Positions 32,961 to 44,500 of a DNA stretch of 64,000 nt are shown in pieces. This DNA is from Thalassia testudinum (taxonomy: Eukaryota > Streptophyta > Magnoliopsida > Alismatales > Hydrocharitaceae): contig JAZHRO010000036.1 in NCBI GenBank assembly GCA_037157565.1, positions 20,014,501 to 20,078,500 of the forward strand. Reading direction: 5' to 3'. The position numbers and the translations under genes were made by a program. The notes below the pieces were generated by a model. That model saw nothing but the letters and a program-made list of their open reading frames with translations, was not told where the DNA came from and did no database searches. Position 1 is the stretch's first letter. Each line of letters opens with the position of its first letter.

Positions 32961-33511
32961 CAACCTCAACCTTCGGTCTGCCGTGTAGGTTTCTGTGGCC
33001 CACAAAGACTGCCCAGAGGTTCGCTGACCCCAGCGGTTAAAGCACCCATCTGTATACATAGCAAGTCTAGGTTCAATTTGCTAGTGCATTTTTTATAAGA
33101 GAGATAGAGAAGGATATTTATTTTGAGAGTTTTCTCTCTTTTCTTTTTATATTCCCCTAAATCCAACATCGGATTGGCTCTAAACATGGTTTGTATCAGA
33201 TTCCTTGCCCCTACCATCAACCTTCGAAGGGTCCCTAGCTTTCGATGCTTCAGGATAGCATTACACATGGCAACCCCCAAAGCCCTAGCTTTTGACACTT
33301 TAGGATAGTGCCGCCCATGGCATTCTGTATCTAAATTTAGGCCTTGGAAAATGACATTTCGGGAAAATCCTTCCCATGGTGCCTGAACTGGCACAAGATG
33401 CTTACATCCCCCCAGTAGGATAATTAGATACCCTAGGAGACAAGCACTGAGGAGACGATATGTTATTACATATCTTCAAGAAGGATATTTTTCATTCCAC
33501 CTCTCCACGTC
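32961..33511 (-). other. Element B 3' UTR, distal part, ending at a deletion junction
   Basis: The minus strand matches 40800-41330 of A: the CCATGG/CCAGG triple repeat (33400-33265), a stem-loop related to TAGGATAT/ATATCCTA (33416-33435, one arm decayed), then GTTCTTGACGTGGAGAGGTG. At about 33511 it changes abruptly to LTR U3 (TTAACTATAGATG). The 5' LTR end, primer site and all coding sequence are missing. Confidence 0.7.
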
Positions 33512-34769
33512 AAGAACTCTTAACTATAGATGTAGAGGGGGCGAAATCCTTGCCAATGTGGCTTGCTAGAGCTGAGGACGACGAATCCTCTAGCGATGAG
33601 AAGCACTGACGACAAAGGGAGGGATGGACCTTGCTTTGGCTGGTAAGAGGCTGACGAAGACGAGGAAGAGTTTGCCACTCCCACTTTGATGGTTGGGAGG
33701 CCATAGGAGGATGGAGGAGGAGGGTCGTTGGAGTTGAGGTCGAAGGCTACTGGAGTTGGAGGAGAAGACGTGATTTGGCCTAAAACCTGACTGAGGAGGA
33801 TGTTGGGATGTAGGGGAGCTTAAATAGAGCTCAATTTTGAGCTCCATTAGGAAATTAAGTGCAAGAGGCTCTCGATTTGGAAGCAAGAAACTCCCACAAC
33901 TTCTTTGAATTTGCCAACTCTTTGTGGAGCAAACCAGGAGCTGAGATCATGTTCAAACGATTCCCCATAGTATGAACACCAATCCCACCAAATATGGTGT
34001 TGATTTGTTGTTGTTTTGAGTTGGTCAATGGTAGTAGTGTTGGGTTTGACCGACCGTTCACACTATTCATGGTGGTAGGGACAAAATTGCAAGGAAGATG
34101 AAGAAGTTAGGGGATTATTTGTAATAAACGTGAAACGTAGGGATTTGGATGTGAGAAATAAAGTCTTTAGGGACTAAAATGCAAACTAGGTCAAGATGGA
34201 CTCTGATTGTGTCCAAATTTTGGTGTTAGCCTAATTTGGACTCAAGGAATCTAATGGTGAACTTGAATTTGAGTTTGTCCACTTTTGAATAGGTAAATTA
34301 CACAGAAGTCCAAATCAAGGCAAATTCCTATCTGAAACTCTATTCTTCATTAAAATAGGTTCAGATGGTCAAACTAAAGGTACCAAACCTCTTAGAATAT
34401 TTTTCAATGATTTTTAGGAGATTTAGATTGATTTATCCTAATAAAAACCTTTTCAATTTAGGTGGGGCTGATAATTACGATTTTCAGTCCTATTTTAGTC
34501 CTCTAAATGCGTGAAACCCTAATTCAGTTAATGTGAGCCTACTTTTTGGTCTTTAAAGTGCATTTGACCTTTAATTAACCCCTGAGTAACCCATGGTTAA
34601 TCTACATATGTGATGTGCTATTAAAATAGCAAAACTAACCCTATTTTCTTGTCCTCTTCTCAAGTCAGATTAGAGCATAATTATGATCCTTAGACGAACA
34701 TTTTGGAAAATTTTTCATTTGAATCTGACTAAATGTGGCCAGTTAGGACCCATGATGGTGCTACAATCA
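33512..34769 (-). repeat. Element B 5' LTR, U3 only
   Basis: Matches 28905-30156 (CTATAGATG, GGCGAAATCCTT, GAGGACGACGAATCCTC). The minus-strand start reads TGATTGTAGCACCATCA, with one arm of the terminal stem-loop mutated. About 1.26 kb remain of 2.58 kb. The exact duplication ACTGA follows. Confidence 0.78.
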
Positions 34770-34774
34770 ACTGA

Positions 34775-36060
34775 TCAACACATGGGAGGAACTCCAGTCT
34801 GAATACTCGAAGAAATTCTTCCCAGTTGGTTGCATTAATGTCTTGAGGCACCAAATCACTCATTTCTTGCAAAATGCGTGAGAACCACTTCATGAGGCAT
34901 GGGACCACTTTTTGGATCTCATGGAGAAATGCCCCCATCATGGAGTTCCTAAATGGGAACAAGTCCAGTCTTTTTATGAGGGACTTCGTGAGGACATCAA
35001 GTTATTTGTCAATGCAACCTGTGGTGGCAACATCATGGGTCAACATGAAGACACCGTTTGCGAGATTCTTGAGAACATGTGTGAGAACTCCATAAACAAT
35101 GAGTCTATGGGTGTGTTTGACTGGTCAACCACCTGCGCATTAACAAACAAGCAAGGTGAACATGAGACACGTGACCTATCCACGTCCATCAACCTGGGGT
35201 TCGTGGCCAATCTCCTAGATAAGGTCTCTATCATTGAGAAGAAGGTGGACGAATTGACTTGACATCTGCAAAGAACCACCTCTTCACAGTAAAACACATA
35301 AGCATAGCCGTCCTCAGGTAGGGAGGTCATGCATAACATTCACCATCATGTATATCAGGGGATGGGTGCGTATCCATCTCCATTTGATCCTAGTTTCGAA
35401 GGAAACTCCATACCATCGTACTCTAGTTGGGGGAACTCTGAACCCTCAAACTCTAATTACTCTGGAGTTCCTCTGACCTGCAAGGATCTCCACGCCATCC
35501 TGAATGATCCATTCTCCAACTCATATAAACCTAGATGGCGCAATCATCCAAATTTCACGTGGTTGGGAAAAAATCAAAACTCAAGACCTCAATTCCAACC
35601 CCGACGACAAGCTCTGTGACTGTATCAGCTCGCTCAGCTTAGGCCCAACCCAAATTTCCAACCTGAGCCTACAAAGGAAGATCATATGAGCTTGATTTTG
35701 CAGACCTTGGCTGATATGTAGAAGACCAATGAGGCCATACAGAAACAACATAAGGAAGAAATCACATAGGCTAGAAATCAACTCGCATAAATGGCTCGAA
35801 CTCACCAGCATGGTGTACTTCCTTCCCAACCTCTGTCGAATCCAAATAACGTGTTGAACAAGAGGCACATTATGAACCCAATTCAGGGCCAAGCTTACTA
35901 TGTCTATCAGGCCCCTTCTACACCTTCATCTGATAGGATGGAGAATTCCACATCATATGCGGGATATCAACAACAACCACCACTCTTGCCAACTATGAAC
36001 CCAAACCAGGTAGGCCTAAATGTTGTTACTACATGTAATGGAAAAATGACTTAGGATCCA
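34775..36060 (+). pseudogene. gag: Element A gag, C-terminal part
   Basis: Resumes the gag cut at 11212: INTWEELQSEYSKKFFP, then LMEKCPHHGVPKWEQVQSFY, EDIKLFVNATCGGNIMGQHE and VSIIEKKVDELT, parallel to C residues 180-340. TGA at 35260 follows, corresponding to the TGA in C (16591). The linker NDPFSNSYKPRWRNHPNFTW and QTLADM is readable with several stops (for example TAG replacing a Gln codon near 35718 and 35768). It is inactive. Its collinearity with C shows that B is an insertion, not a rearrangement. Confidence 0.85.
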
Positions 36061-37083
36061 CCTTATCCTAGCCACTCCAACCTTGGTAGTTCAGAGCCTA
36101 CCCCTAGGATGGTCAACCAAGACACACCCATCCCTGATCTAGAGCCTAAACCAATCCTAGAGGAACCAACATAGATTCCATTTCTTGAGGCCTTGGCCAA
36201 AGGAAACAAGAAACCCAAACCCATGGCACTCAAGGAAGACTTGGTGAAGCTCTTTGAACAAGTCCAAATAAACATCCCCTTGATGGATGTGATCCACCAT
36301 GTACCATCTTATGCACAATTTCTAAAGGACTTATGTACACCAAAGCATAAGCTACGAAATAAAGATAGGAGTCCAATTGTGTTGTCTGAGCAAGCCAGCT
36401 CTATCATCCTAAGCAAACTCCCATAAAAAGTGAAAGATCCTGGCAACCCTCTGATCTCCTATAAGATAGGCTACATAGAGTTCGATCAAGCTTTACTGGA
36501 TTTAGGAGCCTCCATAAATTTGATCCCCATGTCTCTACTAAATCATTTTGAGGAAACTGAGCTCAAACGAACTGAGATGACTCTACAGCTGGCTGACAGA
36601 TCAATAAAGTCACCAAGAGGAGTTCTTGAGGATGTTCTAGTTAGGATATGAGATTTCTATTTCCTGGTGGACTTCATTGTATTTGACATGCATACTCCTG
36701 AAAATCTGAAAGATACACCGATCATCTTAGGGAGACCGTTCCTAGCCACAGCTAGGGCAAATATCAATTGCGAAGAGGGCCAATTTGAGTTGAAATTCAG
36801 GAATAAAACATTAAGGATTGATATCTTTAAGGTCTAGAAAGGAATAAACTATGGGGCAATCGAAGAAGTTTACGACATAAGTTCCCTAGTTAAGGACTCG
36901 ATTACAAAGGAAAACCCAATTCTCCCATAACCTCAGCCACAAGAAGATCGTGACCCATAGATCGAGGAGCCCAAAGCTTATCTAGATCTATCCTTAGCTT
37001 CCACCTTGTCTTCTAAGGCCAATCCTGAACCCCTACCCACTACTGATAACCCGATGCTTGAATTAAAAACCTCCTGGATCATC
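36061..37083 (+). pseudogene. pro: Element A protease region
   Basis: Reads LVKLFEQVQINIPLMDVIHHVP, then the active site LLDLGASINLIPMSLL near 36493-36540, LQLADRSIKSPRGVLEDVLV, TGA at 36649, and TPIILGRPFLATARANI beyond it. Further stops (TAA at 36424, TAG near 36836) break it. The DLGA motif itself is intact. It follows the same order as C 17569-18393, with a shorter linker to RT. Confidence 0.82.
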
Positions 37084-38730
37084 TGAAATACGTAGTTTTA
37101 GGTTCAAATCAAACATTTCCTATGATTATCAACTCTTGACTCGCTTCTGATTAGGAAATAAAGCTAATTTCTATCCTCCAACAACATGGAAGAGCCATTG
37201 GAAGGACTCTAGATGATCTAACTAGAATAAGTCCCTCATATTGCATGCATCAAATCTATACTGAAGAGGGCTCACGACTATCTCAAGAAATGCAGAGAAG
37301 GCTAAACCTGAATTTGCAGGAGGTCTTGAAAAAGGAAATTATGAACTAGCTCGACGCAGGAATCATCTACCCTATCTCTGACAACAGTTGGGTGAGCCCC
37401 ATCCAAGTTGTGCCTAAAAAGGTAGGGCTCACCATGATTACAACTGAATCTAGAGAAACCATCCCAACTCAAATTGCAAACTTGTAGAGTCTGCATAGAC
37501 TATTGAAAATTGAATGCCTCCACGAAGAAAGATCATTTCCCTCACCCGTTCATTGATCACATTCTCGAGAAACTAGCGGGAAATCAATTTTTCTATTTCC
37601 TGGATGGGTACTCCGGATATAACCAAGTGGCAATCCATCCCGAAGATCAAGAAAAGATCACCTTTACCTACCCCTATAGTACATACGCATTCTGCAGGAT
37701 GCCATTTAAGCTATGCAATGCATCTGCCACCTTTCAGTAGTGATGTTAGCCATATTCTCTGATATGGTAGGTAAATAACTTGAAGTCTTCATAGATGACT
37801 TCTCAATTTTTGATGAATCTTTCGATGATTGCTTCCTACACTTGGTCCAAATCCTTCGAAGGTGCATCGATGTGAGCCTGGTTCTCTCCTAGGAAAATAG
37901 CCACTTTATGGTTCCTGAGGACATTGTTCTTGGACACCTCGTATCTAAGAGAGGTATCCAAGTTGACTGAGCTAAGTTGAATTTGATTTCCAAATTACCT
38001 ATGCCTTCCTCGATCAAAGACATTAGATCTTTGTTAGGGCACATCTGTTTCTATCATCGATTCATATCTGATTTCTCAAAGATCATGCACCCCTTAATGA
38101 ATCTTCTCTCAAAAGACACACCTTTCAAGATGACAAATGAGTGCATTCATGCATTCGAAATCCTGTGTGATGAGTTACCTAAGCTCCAATCTTACAATCC
38201 CTTGGATAGTCTCAACCCTTCGAGATCATGTACGATGCGTTTGACTACGTAGTAGGAGCGTTGCTAGGGCAAAAAATTGATGAAAAACCAGTGGTAATAT
38301 ATTATGCTGGCATGACGTTGGATGAGGCTCAGCGTAATTACACAAGTACAGACAGAGAGCTGCTAGTTGTACTATTTGGTCTGGAGAAATTCAGAACATA
38401 CCTTCTGGGATCCCATGTCATCATTTACTCAGATCACACTACGGTGAGGCACTTGCTTACAAAGAAGGATGTGAAATTGAGATTAATCTGATGGATCTTG
38501 CTAGTGCAAGAATTCAATCTCGAAATTCGTGATAAGGTGGGAAAGCAGAATGTGGTAGCTGACCATTTGTCTCGCCTTCTTTGATCATTGACCTATTCGG
38601 ACCTATTACTGAGCATTTTCCGAATGAACATCTGTTGGCCATTGCTGAACTTCCCTGGTTCACTAATATCATGAATTACTTGGTTACAGGGAAAGTTCTG
38701 CCTGAATGAGCAACCTCCCAACTATACAAG
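37084..38730 (+). pseudogene. pol: Element A reverse transcriptase and RNase H
   Basis: Follows C in order: WVSPIQVVPKKVG, then FLDGYSGYNQVAIHPEDQEK (open 37510-37740, ending TAG), VFIDDFSIF near 37784 (FIDD catalytic box), LNLISKLPMPSSIKDIRSLLG (36 kb pairs of C are six residues shorter here), and RNase H AQRNYTSTDRELLVVLFGLE and VIIYSDHTTVRHLL (38228-38491). At least two frame changes (three phases are used: 37510, 37977, 38228) and many stops. Dead copy, much older than C. Confidence 0.85.
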
Positions 38731-39944
38731 CTGATTTTCGATGCCAAGTACTATCTCTAGGAAGATCCTTATCAATTTCACATCAGTAATGACCAAGTAA
38801 TCCTAAGATGCATTCCTGGTGACGAGGTCAATGATGTCATCTCTTTCTATCATGACCAGTTCTGTGGTGGCCATTTCTCTAGGTGTAAAATCGCAGCGGA
38901 GATCCTTCAGTGTGGATTCTTTTGGCCCACTATGTTCAAAGACGCACAATTCTATTGTAGGGCATGTGCCCATTGTCAGACCCTCGACAACATGGGCCCA
39001 TGCGATATGATGTCCTTGAACCCGAGTATCATGTGTGAGATCTTTGACATATGGGGAATTAATTTTTTGGGACCCTTTCCCAAATCTAACGGCTTTGAAT
39101 ACACCTTACTTGCTATTGATTACATCTCGAAATGGATCGAAGCCATACCCACAAGAACAAATGATCATAAAGTTGTTCTTCGATTCATTTAGGAGAACAT
39201 CTTTTTCAGATTTGGGGTTCCTAAAGCTTTCATCAACGATGGTGGGTCTTATTTTGTGAATGTGCAGTTCCAGTCTCTGATGAAAAGTATGGGGTGTCAC
39301 ATCGTATTTCGACTCCATATCACCCACAGACCAATGAATTTTCTAAGCTCTCCAATCAGGAGATCAAGAAAATCCTTCAGGCCACTATTCAACCTGATAG
39401 GAGGGATTGGTCCACCTAACTTCTGAAGGCCTTGTGGGCCTATAGGACCACCAATAAGACCCAGCTAGGGATGTCTCCATTCAGGCTCATGTACAGGAAG
39501 GCATGTAACCTCCCTGTAGAGATGGAGCATAATGCCAACTAGGTAGTCCGCAAGTGCAATCTAGATCTCATGAAGGCTGGAATCCACCGCCGGTTGCAAA
39601 TGAGCGAGATGGAGGAGTTACACAGTGATGTATACGAGAACTTGCATATCTACAAAGAGCAAGTCAAAACCTTCCATGACAAGCACATATCACGAAAATC
39701 ATTCCATCCTAATCAGAAAGTGCTCTTCTTTGATGCCAAACTCAAGCTCTTCCAAGGACAACTGAGATTGAAATGGATCAAACCCTTTCTCATCCAAAGA
39801 ATCTTCAAAAATGGAGCTGTTGAAATTAGTGGACTCAGCCATGACTCAGAACCATTTGTTGTGAACGGTCAGAAACTGAAACCATTCCTTGAACTCATCG
39901 AATCAAATCTGGCTACTGTATCTTTTAATCTCCATTCACCTTAA
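38731..39944 (+). pseudogene. pol: Element A integrase
   Basis: The zinc part HDQFCGGHFSRCK ... CRACAHCQTLDNMG keeps H-H-C-C. In the core the first catalytic residue is changed: WGINFLGPFP has Asn where C has Asp (WGIDF), a G-to-A transition. The second, INDGGSYF, and the Glu in LSNQEIKKIL remain. The C-terminal part HPNQKVLFFDAKLKLFQGQL is open from 39570 and ends LHSP, TAA at 39942. Frame changes occur near 39190 and 39290. Without the first Asp and with its stops it cannot act. Confidence 0.85.
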
Positions 39945-41507
39945 GCTGCATTGCACCCAGATGATGGCATTAAACTTAGAGCTTAACAGGTGGCAACCTA
40001 TCATTTTGAAAAACCTCAGACCCTTCTATCCTACCTCTGAGCTAAAGTCACATTTCACTTTAGGGTTCATCCGTTAAAATAGCCAACTCCAGCTCTGATA
40101 TTCATATCAGAGCTTGAAATTGTCTGCAATAGTCATCACGACTCATTCACCACCCACCCAAATCTATTCTAATGTACAATCTAAGCTGAACTTGAACCCA
40201 CCTAATTTACAATGAGGACATTGCAAATATTAGTCATGGGGGGGGTATTAAAGTGCAAAACACTGTGAAATTCGATTCACTGAAGGGTTTCACTAAAAAA
40301 AAAATGAGAGCTAAATGGAAAGATCTAAATTGAGGAGGAAAAAGAGGAAAAATGAAAAATAGAGAAAAAAGGAGCAAACAAAAAAAAATTATGTTAGTCC
40401 CTGTAATTGAGTATGGAGCTTACCTAAGTTTTAAGCTGGATTAGATGATGAATTAAGACCTGAAGGGCAAAATCTTAGATGGTAAGTGATGGATAGCAAC
40501 CTTAGGCCTCTTGGGCCTATTTTAGGGCTTAAACACTCACGTATTTGTTAGGATCTAGACTATTCCTCAAGAGGTTAAGGAAGTTGCAAGGCTGATGTAT
40601 TAAGTCTAAGGCTTAGGGATTATTTGGTCTCATTGCCTGCCCTTTGGTTTGCGGGGCTTGATAACCAAGGCACCCAAAAATCACACACTAATCTGGTTCA
40701 GTGCGCTTAATGAAGAATAATGCCAAAAGTGTTCTATTCTAAAAATGTTTTCCTGAAGATTCGACTTAGGAGCAGCTTGAAGACACAAGTTGATTGCATG
40801 AGTTCCTGGCGTGGAGAGGTAGAATGAAAAATACTCTCCTTGAAGATGCATTATAACATATCGTATCCTCTGTGCTTGTCTCCTAGGATATCTAAATATC
40901 CTACCGGAAGCACGTAAGCACCTTATGCTAGTTCAAATGCAATGGGCAGGATTATCCTGAAGTGTCAATTGCCAGGGCCTGAATTTAGCTACAGAATGCC
41001 ATGGGAGGCACTATCCCAAATTGTCAAAAGCCATGGTTCTGAGGGTTGCCATGGTCGATGCTATCTTGAAGCATTGTAAGCGAGGATTGATGATGGGGAC
41101 AAGGAATCTAATACAGACCGTGTTTAGAGCCAATCTGATGTTGGATTTAGGGGAATATAAATAGAAAAGAGAGAAAGCTCTCAAAATAAATATCCATCTC
41201 TATCTCTCTTATAAAAAATGCACTAGCAAACTGAACTTGGACTTGCTATGAATATGCACGGGTGCTTTAACCGCTAGTGTCAACAAACCTCTAGGCAATT
41301 TTTGCAGGCCTTAGAAACCTTCGCTGTAGACCCAAGGCTGAGGTTGGTCAAGTCTGAATCTTGGCTAGTACTTAAGTACCACTAGGCCTATTGTTGGTAT
41401 TTTGATATAATTTTTAGAGATGCAGCTCGGTAAGGCATCCTAACGATTAAACTCTAGCTTAGAGATTTGGTTTGGTCCATAGGATTTTGCTAAGGATAGC
41501 AAAAGTT
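39945..41507 (+). other. Element A 3' UTR
   Basis: Contains the post-pol motif (39952-40004, GCTTAACAGGTGGCAACC), the G8 tract block (40210-40245), the stem-loop TAGGATATCTAAATATCCTA (40884-40903), and the three-unit CCATGG/CCAGG repeat (about 40935-41085). Order and spacing match C 21243-22784. No conserved reading frame. Confidence 0.68.
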
Positions 41508-41520
41508 AGGCATTGGGATA
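41508..41520 (+). promoter_or_regulatory. Decayed polypurine tract of A
   Basis: AGGCATTGGGATA, where intact relatives read GGCATGGGGGTA; it sits directly before the 3' LTR. Confidence 0.65.
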
Positions 41521-44500
41521 TGATGGTAACACCATCACTCATCATAACAAACAAACTGAAATTATTTAGAATCAAGTGTTAAATGCTCCTTAATGATCGT
41601 CTAAGGATTATAATTCTATATCGAACTGACTTGAGAAGAAGATAGGAAATTGGATTAATTTTGCTGTTTTACCATCCCATCATTAATGCAGATTAACCAA
41701 GGGGTTAATCAGGGGTAATTGAAGGTTAAATGAACTTAAAAGTCCAAAATGTGGGCTCACACTGATAGAATCAAGGTTTCATCCATTTTGAGGGTTAAAA
41801 TATTACTAAAATCCCTAATTATCAGTCTCACTTAAATTGAAGGGGTTTTGGTCGAGATAAATTCAATCAAAACCTCCTAAAATTCAATGAAAAATATTAT
41901 AAGAGGTTTGGTACCTTCACTTTGGCCATCTGAACCCATTTTGACCAAAAAGAGAGATTTAGACGGGAATTTACCTTGATCTAGGTTTCTACGCAATTTA
42001 CCTAGTCAAACATGGTCGAAACTCAAATAGATTCCTTACGTTCAAATTAGGTTAACACCAAAATTTAGGTCCATTCAGAGTCCATCTACATTTTGGCCGT
42101 TAAAATCTCTGTTTCTCACATCTACACCCCTATGTTTCATATTTTCTTACATCTAAGCCCCTAACTTCATCTTCTTCACAAAAAGCCCCCCGCCACTTGT
42201 AACTCCTATTCCAGTGGTAAAACTATTCTGCACGCTAAATCAGTGTTTAAGATTGTCGTGTTGCAGTATAGCCAAAATAGCACTCAAACAAATAAAGTTT
42301 ATTACTCAAAAAGGTTCCGAGGTCGAACACAGGGAGCAATATGGAATTTAGATCTCAAGAATTGCAATTTAAATACAATACAAGCAATATATATTAGAAC
42401 TCCAGATGTCAATAATGCAAAAAGAATGAGGTAAAATGGTGATTTGAATCACCAAGTACCCCTCACAATAACAATAAATTTCTCAACAGTATCAATCAAA
42501 TAAAGACTAGTATTGGATGGCTGAATGTTTAATTAGACGGCTTAACCATCTCGAGCTACAGTGTATAGCTCTATCTTTCTCCTCAGCTACTTCTTCTTCT
42601 CTGTTCTTTCTCTAGTGTGGCTCCTTTCCTTCTCTTCTTTTGTTCAGCCTCTTCACACAGGGAGGGGGACTTCTCAAATTGGCTAAGTGTCAGCCAATTT
42701 CCTCTGCAGTAAAATCCCCCCTACCCCCACTCAAACTCTCTTTCTCTCTTTGGATCACTTTCTCCCAAAGCCTTCCACAGTACCGGGTATACAGGTAATC
42801 GGACCTAAAGAATACCCGAGACCAGGGCTACAGGTGTGGGATGCAGCCGAGGAGTGCTTAGGGTTAGATGGGTTATCAGGCGTACTAGGTCTGTGGGGGA
42901 GATGTCATGAACGAGGCATGTGAGGTGGGCATGTGGGGACCTCACCCCCTATGCGTGCTGAGGCAATAACCGTATAGTGCAAATTCAATTTATGCATTGG
43001 CAGGCACTCTTTAGTCCACGATGTGGGACTAAATCCTGAAGCCTTTCTTTGCATGCGACTGCAGCGGCTCCTTCGTGTGACTGTGGTCAAAGGCACAGTC
43101 AAAGAGCCTAATTGGCTTCTAGGTTGTGATCCTGGAAGTGCTTTGCAGTGCCTGGGACTTCGCCTGGGGTCTGCAGATTCTTGAAGCGAGCTTCGAGCTT
43201 TGCTCGGAGCTTCAGTAATGGCGGCAGAGACTTGGGAACCTGAAAGCACAAAAATGGGCTAAGAGCCCTAGTTAAAACAGTTCATGAGCTTCGCTGTGAA
43301 GCGAGGAATTAAACGACAGTGTTCGTGAGGTGTGAGAGTGCGTAAGGTGGCCGGACGGTGATAGAAGGTGAAGTGTGAAAGTGTAGTGCTCAGCGGAGCA
43401 GTGGGGAGGCTAATAGTCTCAAAGACTAGAGGGCTTTTACTCTCTGGAATGCAGCGAAGGTGTAGGGATGAACGACGGCCGGATTGGAGTGTAGTGGCCA
43501 TGCGAGCTTGTCGGAGGTCTGCTGACGAGGTGGAAGACGGAGGACAGTGGGGGGAGTCGGTGGTCAAAATGAAGTGGCGAGTGTCTGAAAATGAAGAGTG
43601 GAAGTCAAGGAGTTGTTTAGGAGGGGAGGCAGATGAAGGGGAGAGGAGTTGGCGCCGATTGAGGTGTGGCCGGCACCAGAGACGAAGCTGCTCTGATGAG
43701 AGGTGGACGACAAGGATGAAGGGGGGTAGGAGCACCGGTGGGTGCTGCGCGACACAGAAGAAGGCAAGGAGGAAGAGTCTGCCACTGGTATTGTGGTTAG
43801 ATGATGAGGGAAGCAGGGAGAGTCACCGGAGCTTGAACAACAAATCGGCCAGAGGAGGAGAGAGGAATTTGAGGGATTCTCTATTCGATTGGAGGATCGA
43901 GCAGGCCTGGGGAGTCTTTATATAGGTGTCAGGGGGTCGATTAGAGCTTGGAAGCCAAGCTTTCAAGCTTGGAAGGTCGCTGGAGTTGGAACTTACTTGA
44001 TACTTAAATCTCTCATGTATTCGCATGAGAGATTGAGTAGGTTTTAGGGCTTAGGATTGGGTTCAAAAAGAAGAGAATTTCTTGACAAACTTCCCTTTCA
44101 AATTTGAAAGGGATTCATCAAGAAATTAGGGAGGTATTTCCTTTTTAAGGTCACTGGAGCAAGTAGGAATAGGTTTAATGGTGGTAGGGATCTATTTGTG
44201 AGAACGACGACAATGTTGGGGGCCTATTTGAAAGGATTTTGAAAGTTAAGGGTAGAAAAGTAATTAGACAAGACCAAATTGCAAACTAGATCAAGATAAG
44301 CTCATCTTGGGTCCAAATTTTAGCAAAAACTTAATTTGGACCCAAGGAATCCAATGGTGAAGTTGGATTTTGGTTTTGACGATGTTTGACTAGGTAATTT
44401 ATGTAAGAACCCAAATTAAGGCAAATGTCTAACTATGATTCTGTTTTGGGTCAAAACGGGTTCTGATGGTCAAATTAAAGGTTTTAAACCCTAGAGAATA

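Larger units (their letters stand above)
11213..34769 (-). mobile_element. Element B: minus-strand LTR element, coding region deleted, carrying C and D
   Basis: Inserted in the gag of A with an exact duplication ACTGA (11208-11212 and 34770-34774). On the minus strand it reads: U3 of the 5' LTR (34769 down to about 33512), then directly a 3' UTR piece (33511-32961 and 30330-30173), polypurine tract (30172-30157), then a complete 3' LTR (30156-28243 plus 11875-11213). The primer site, gag and pol and the end of the 5' LTR are missing, so a deletion joins U3 of the first LTR to the 3' UTR near 33511. The last base pair of its LTR reads CG instead of CA. The 3' LTR is split by C and the UTR by D. 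Confidence 0.82.

Noticed and set aside
43268..43925. 155- and 185-codon frames on opposite strands in LTR E
   Set aside because: Overlapping frames on both strands inside a solo LTR, no recognisable domain, no conserved partner in related LTRs.
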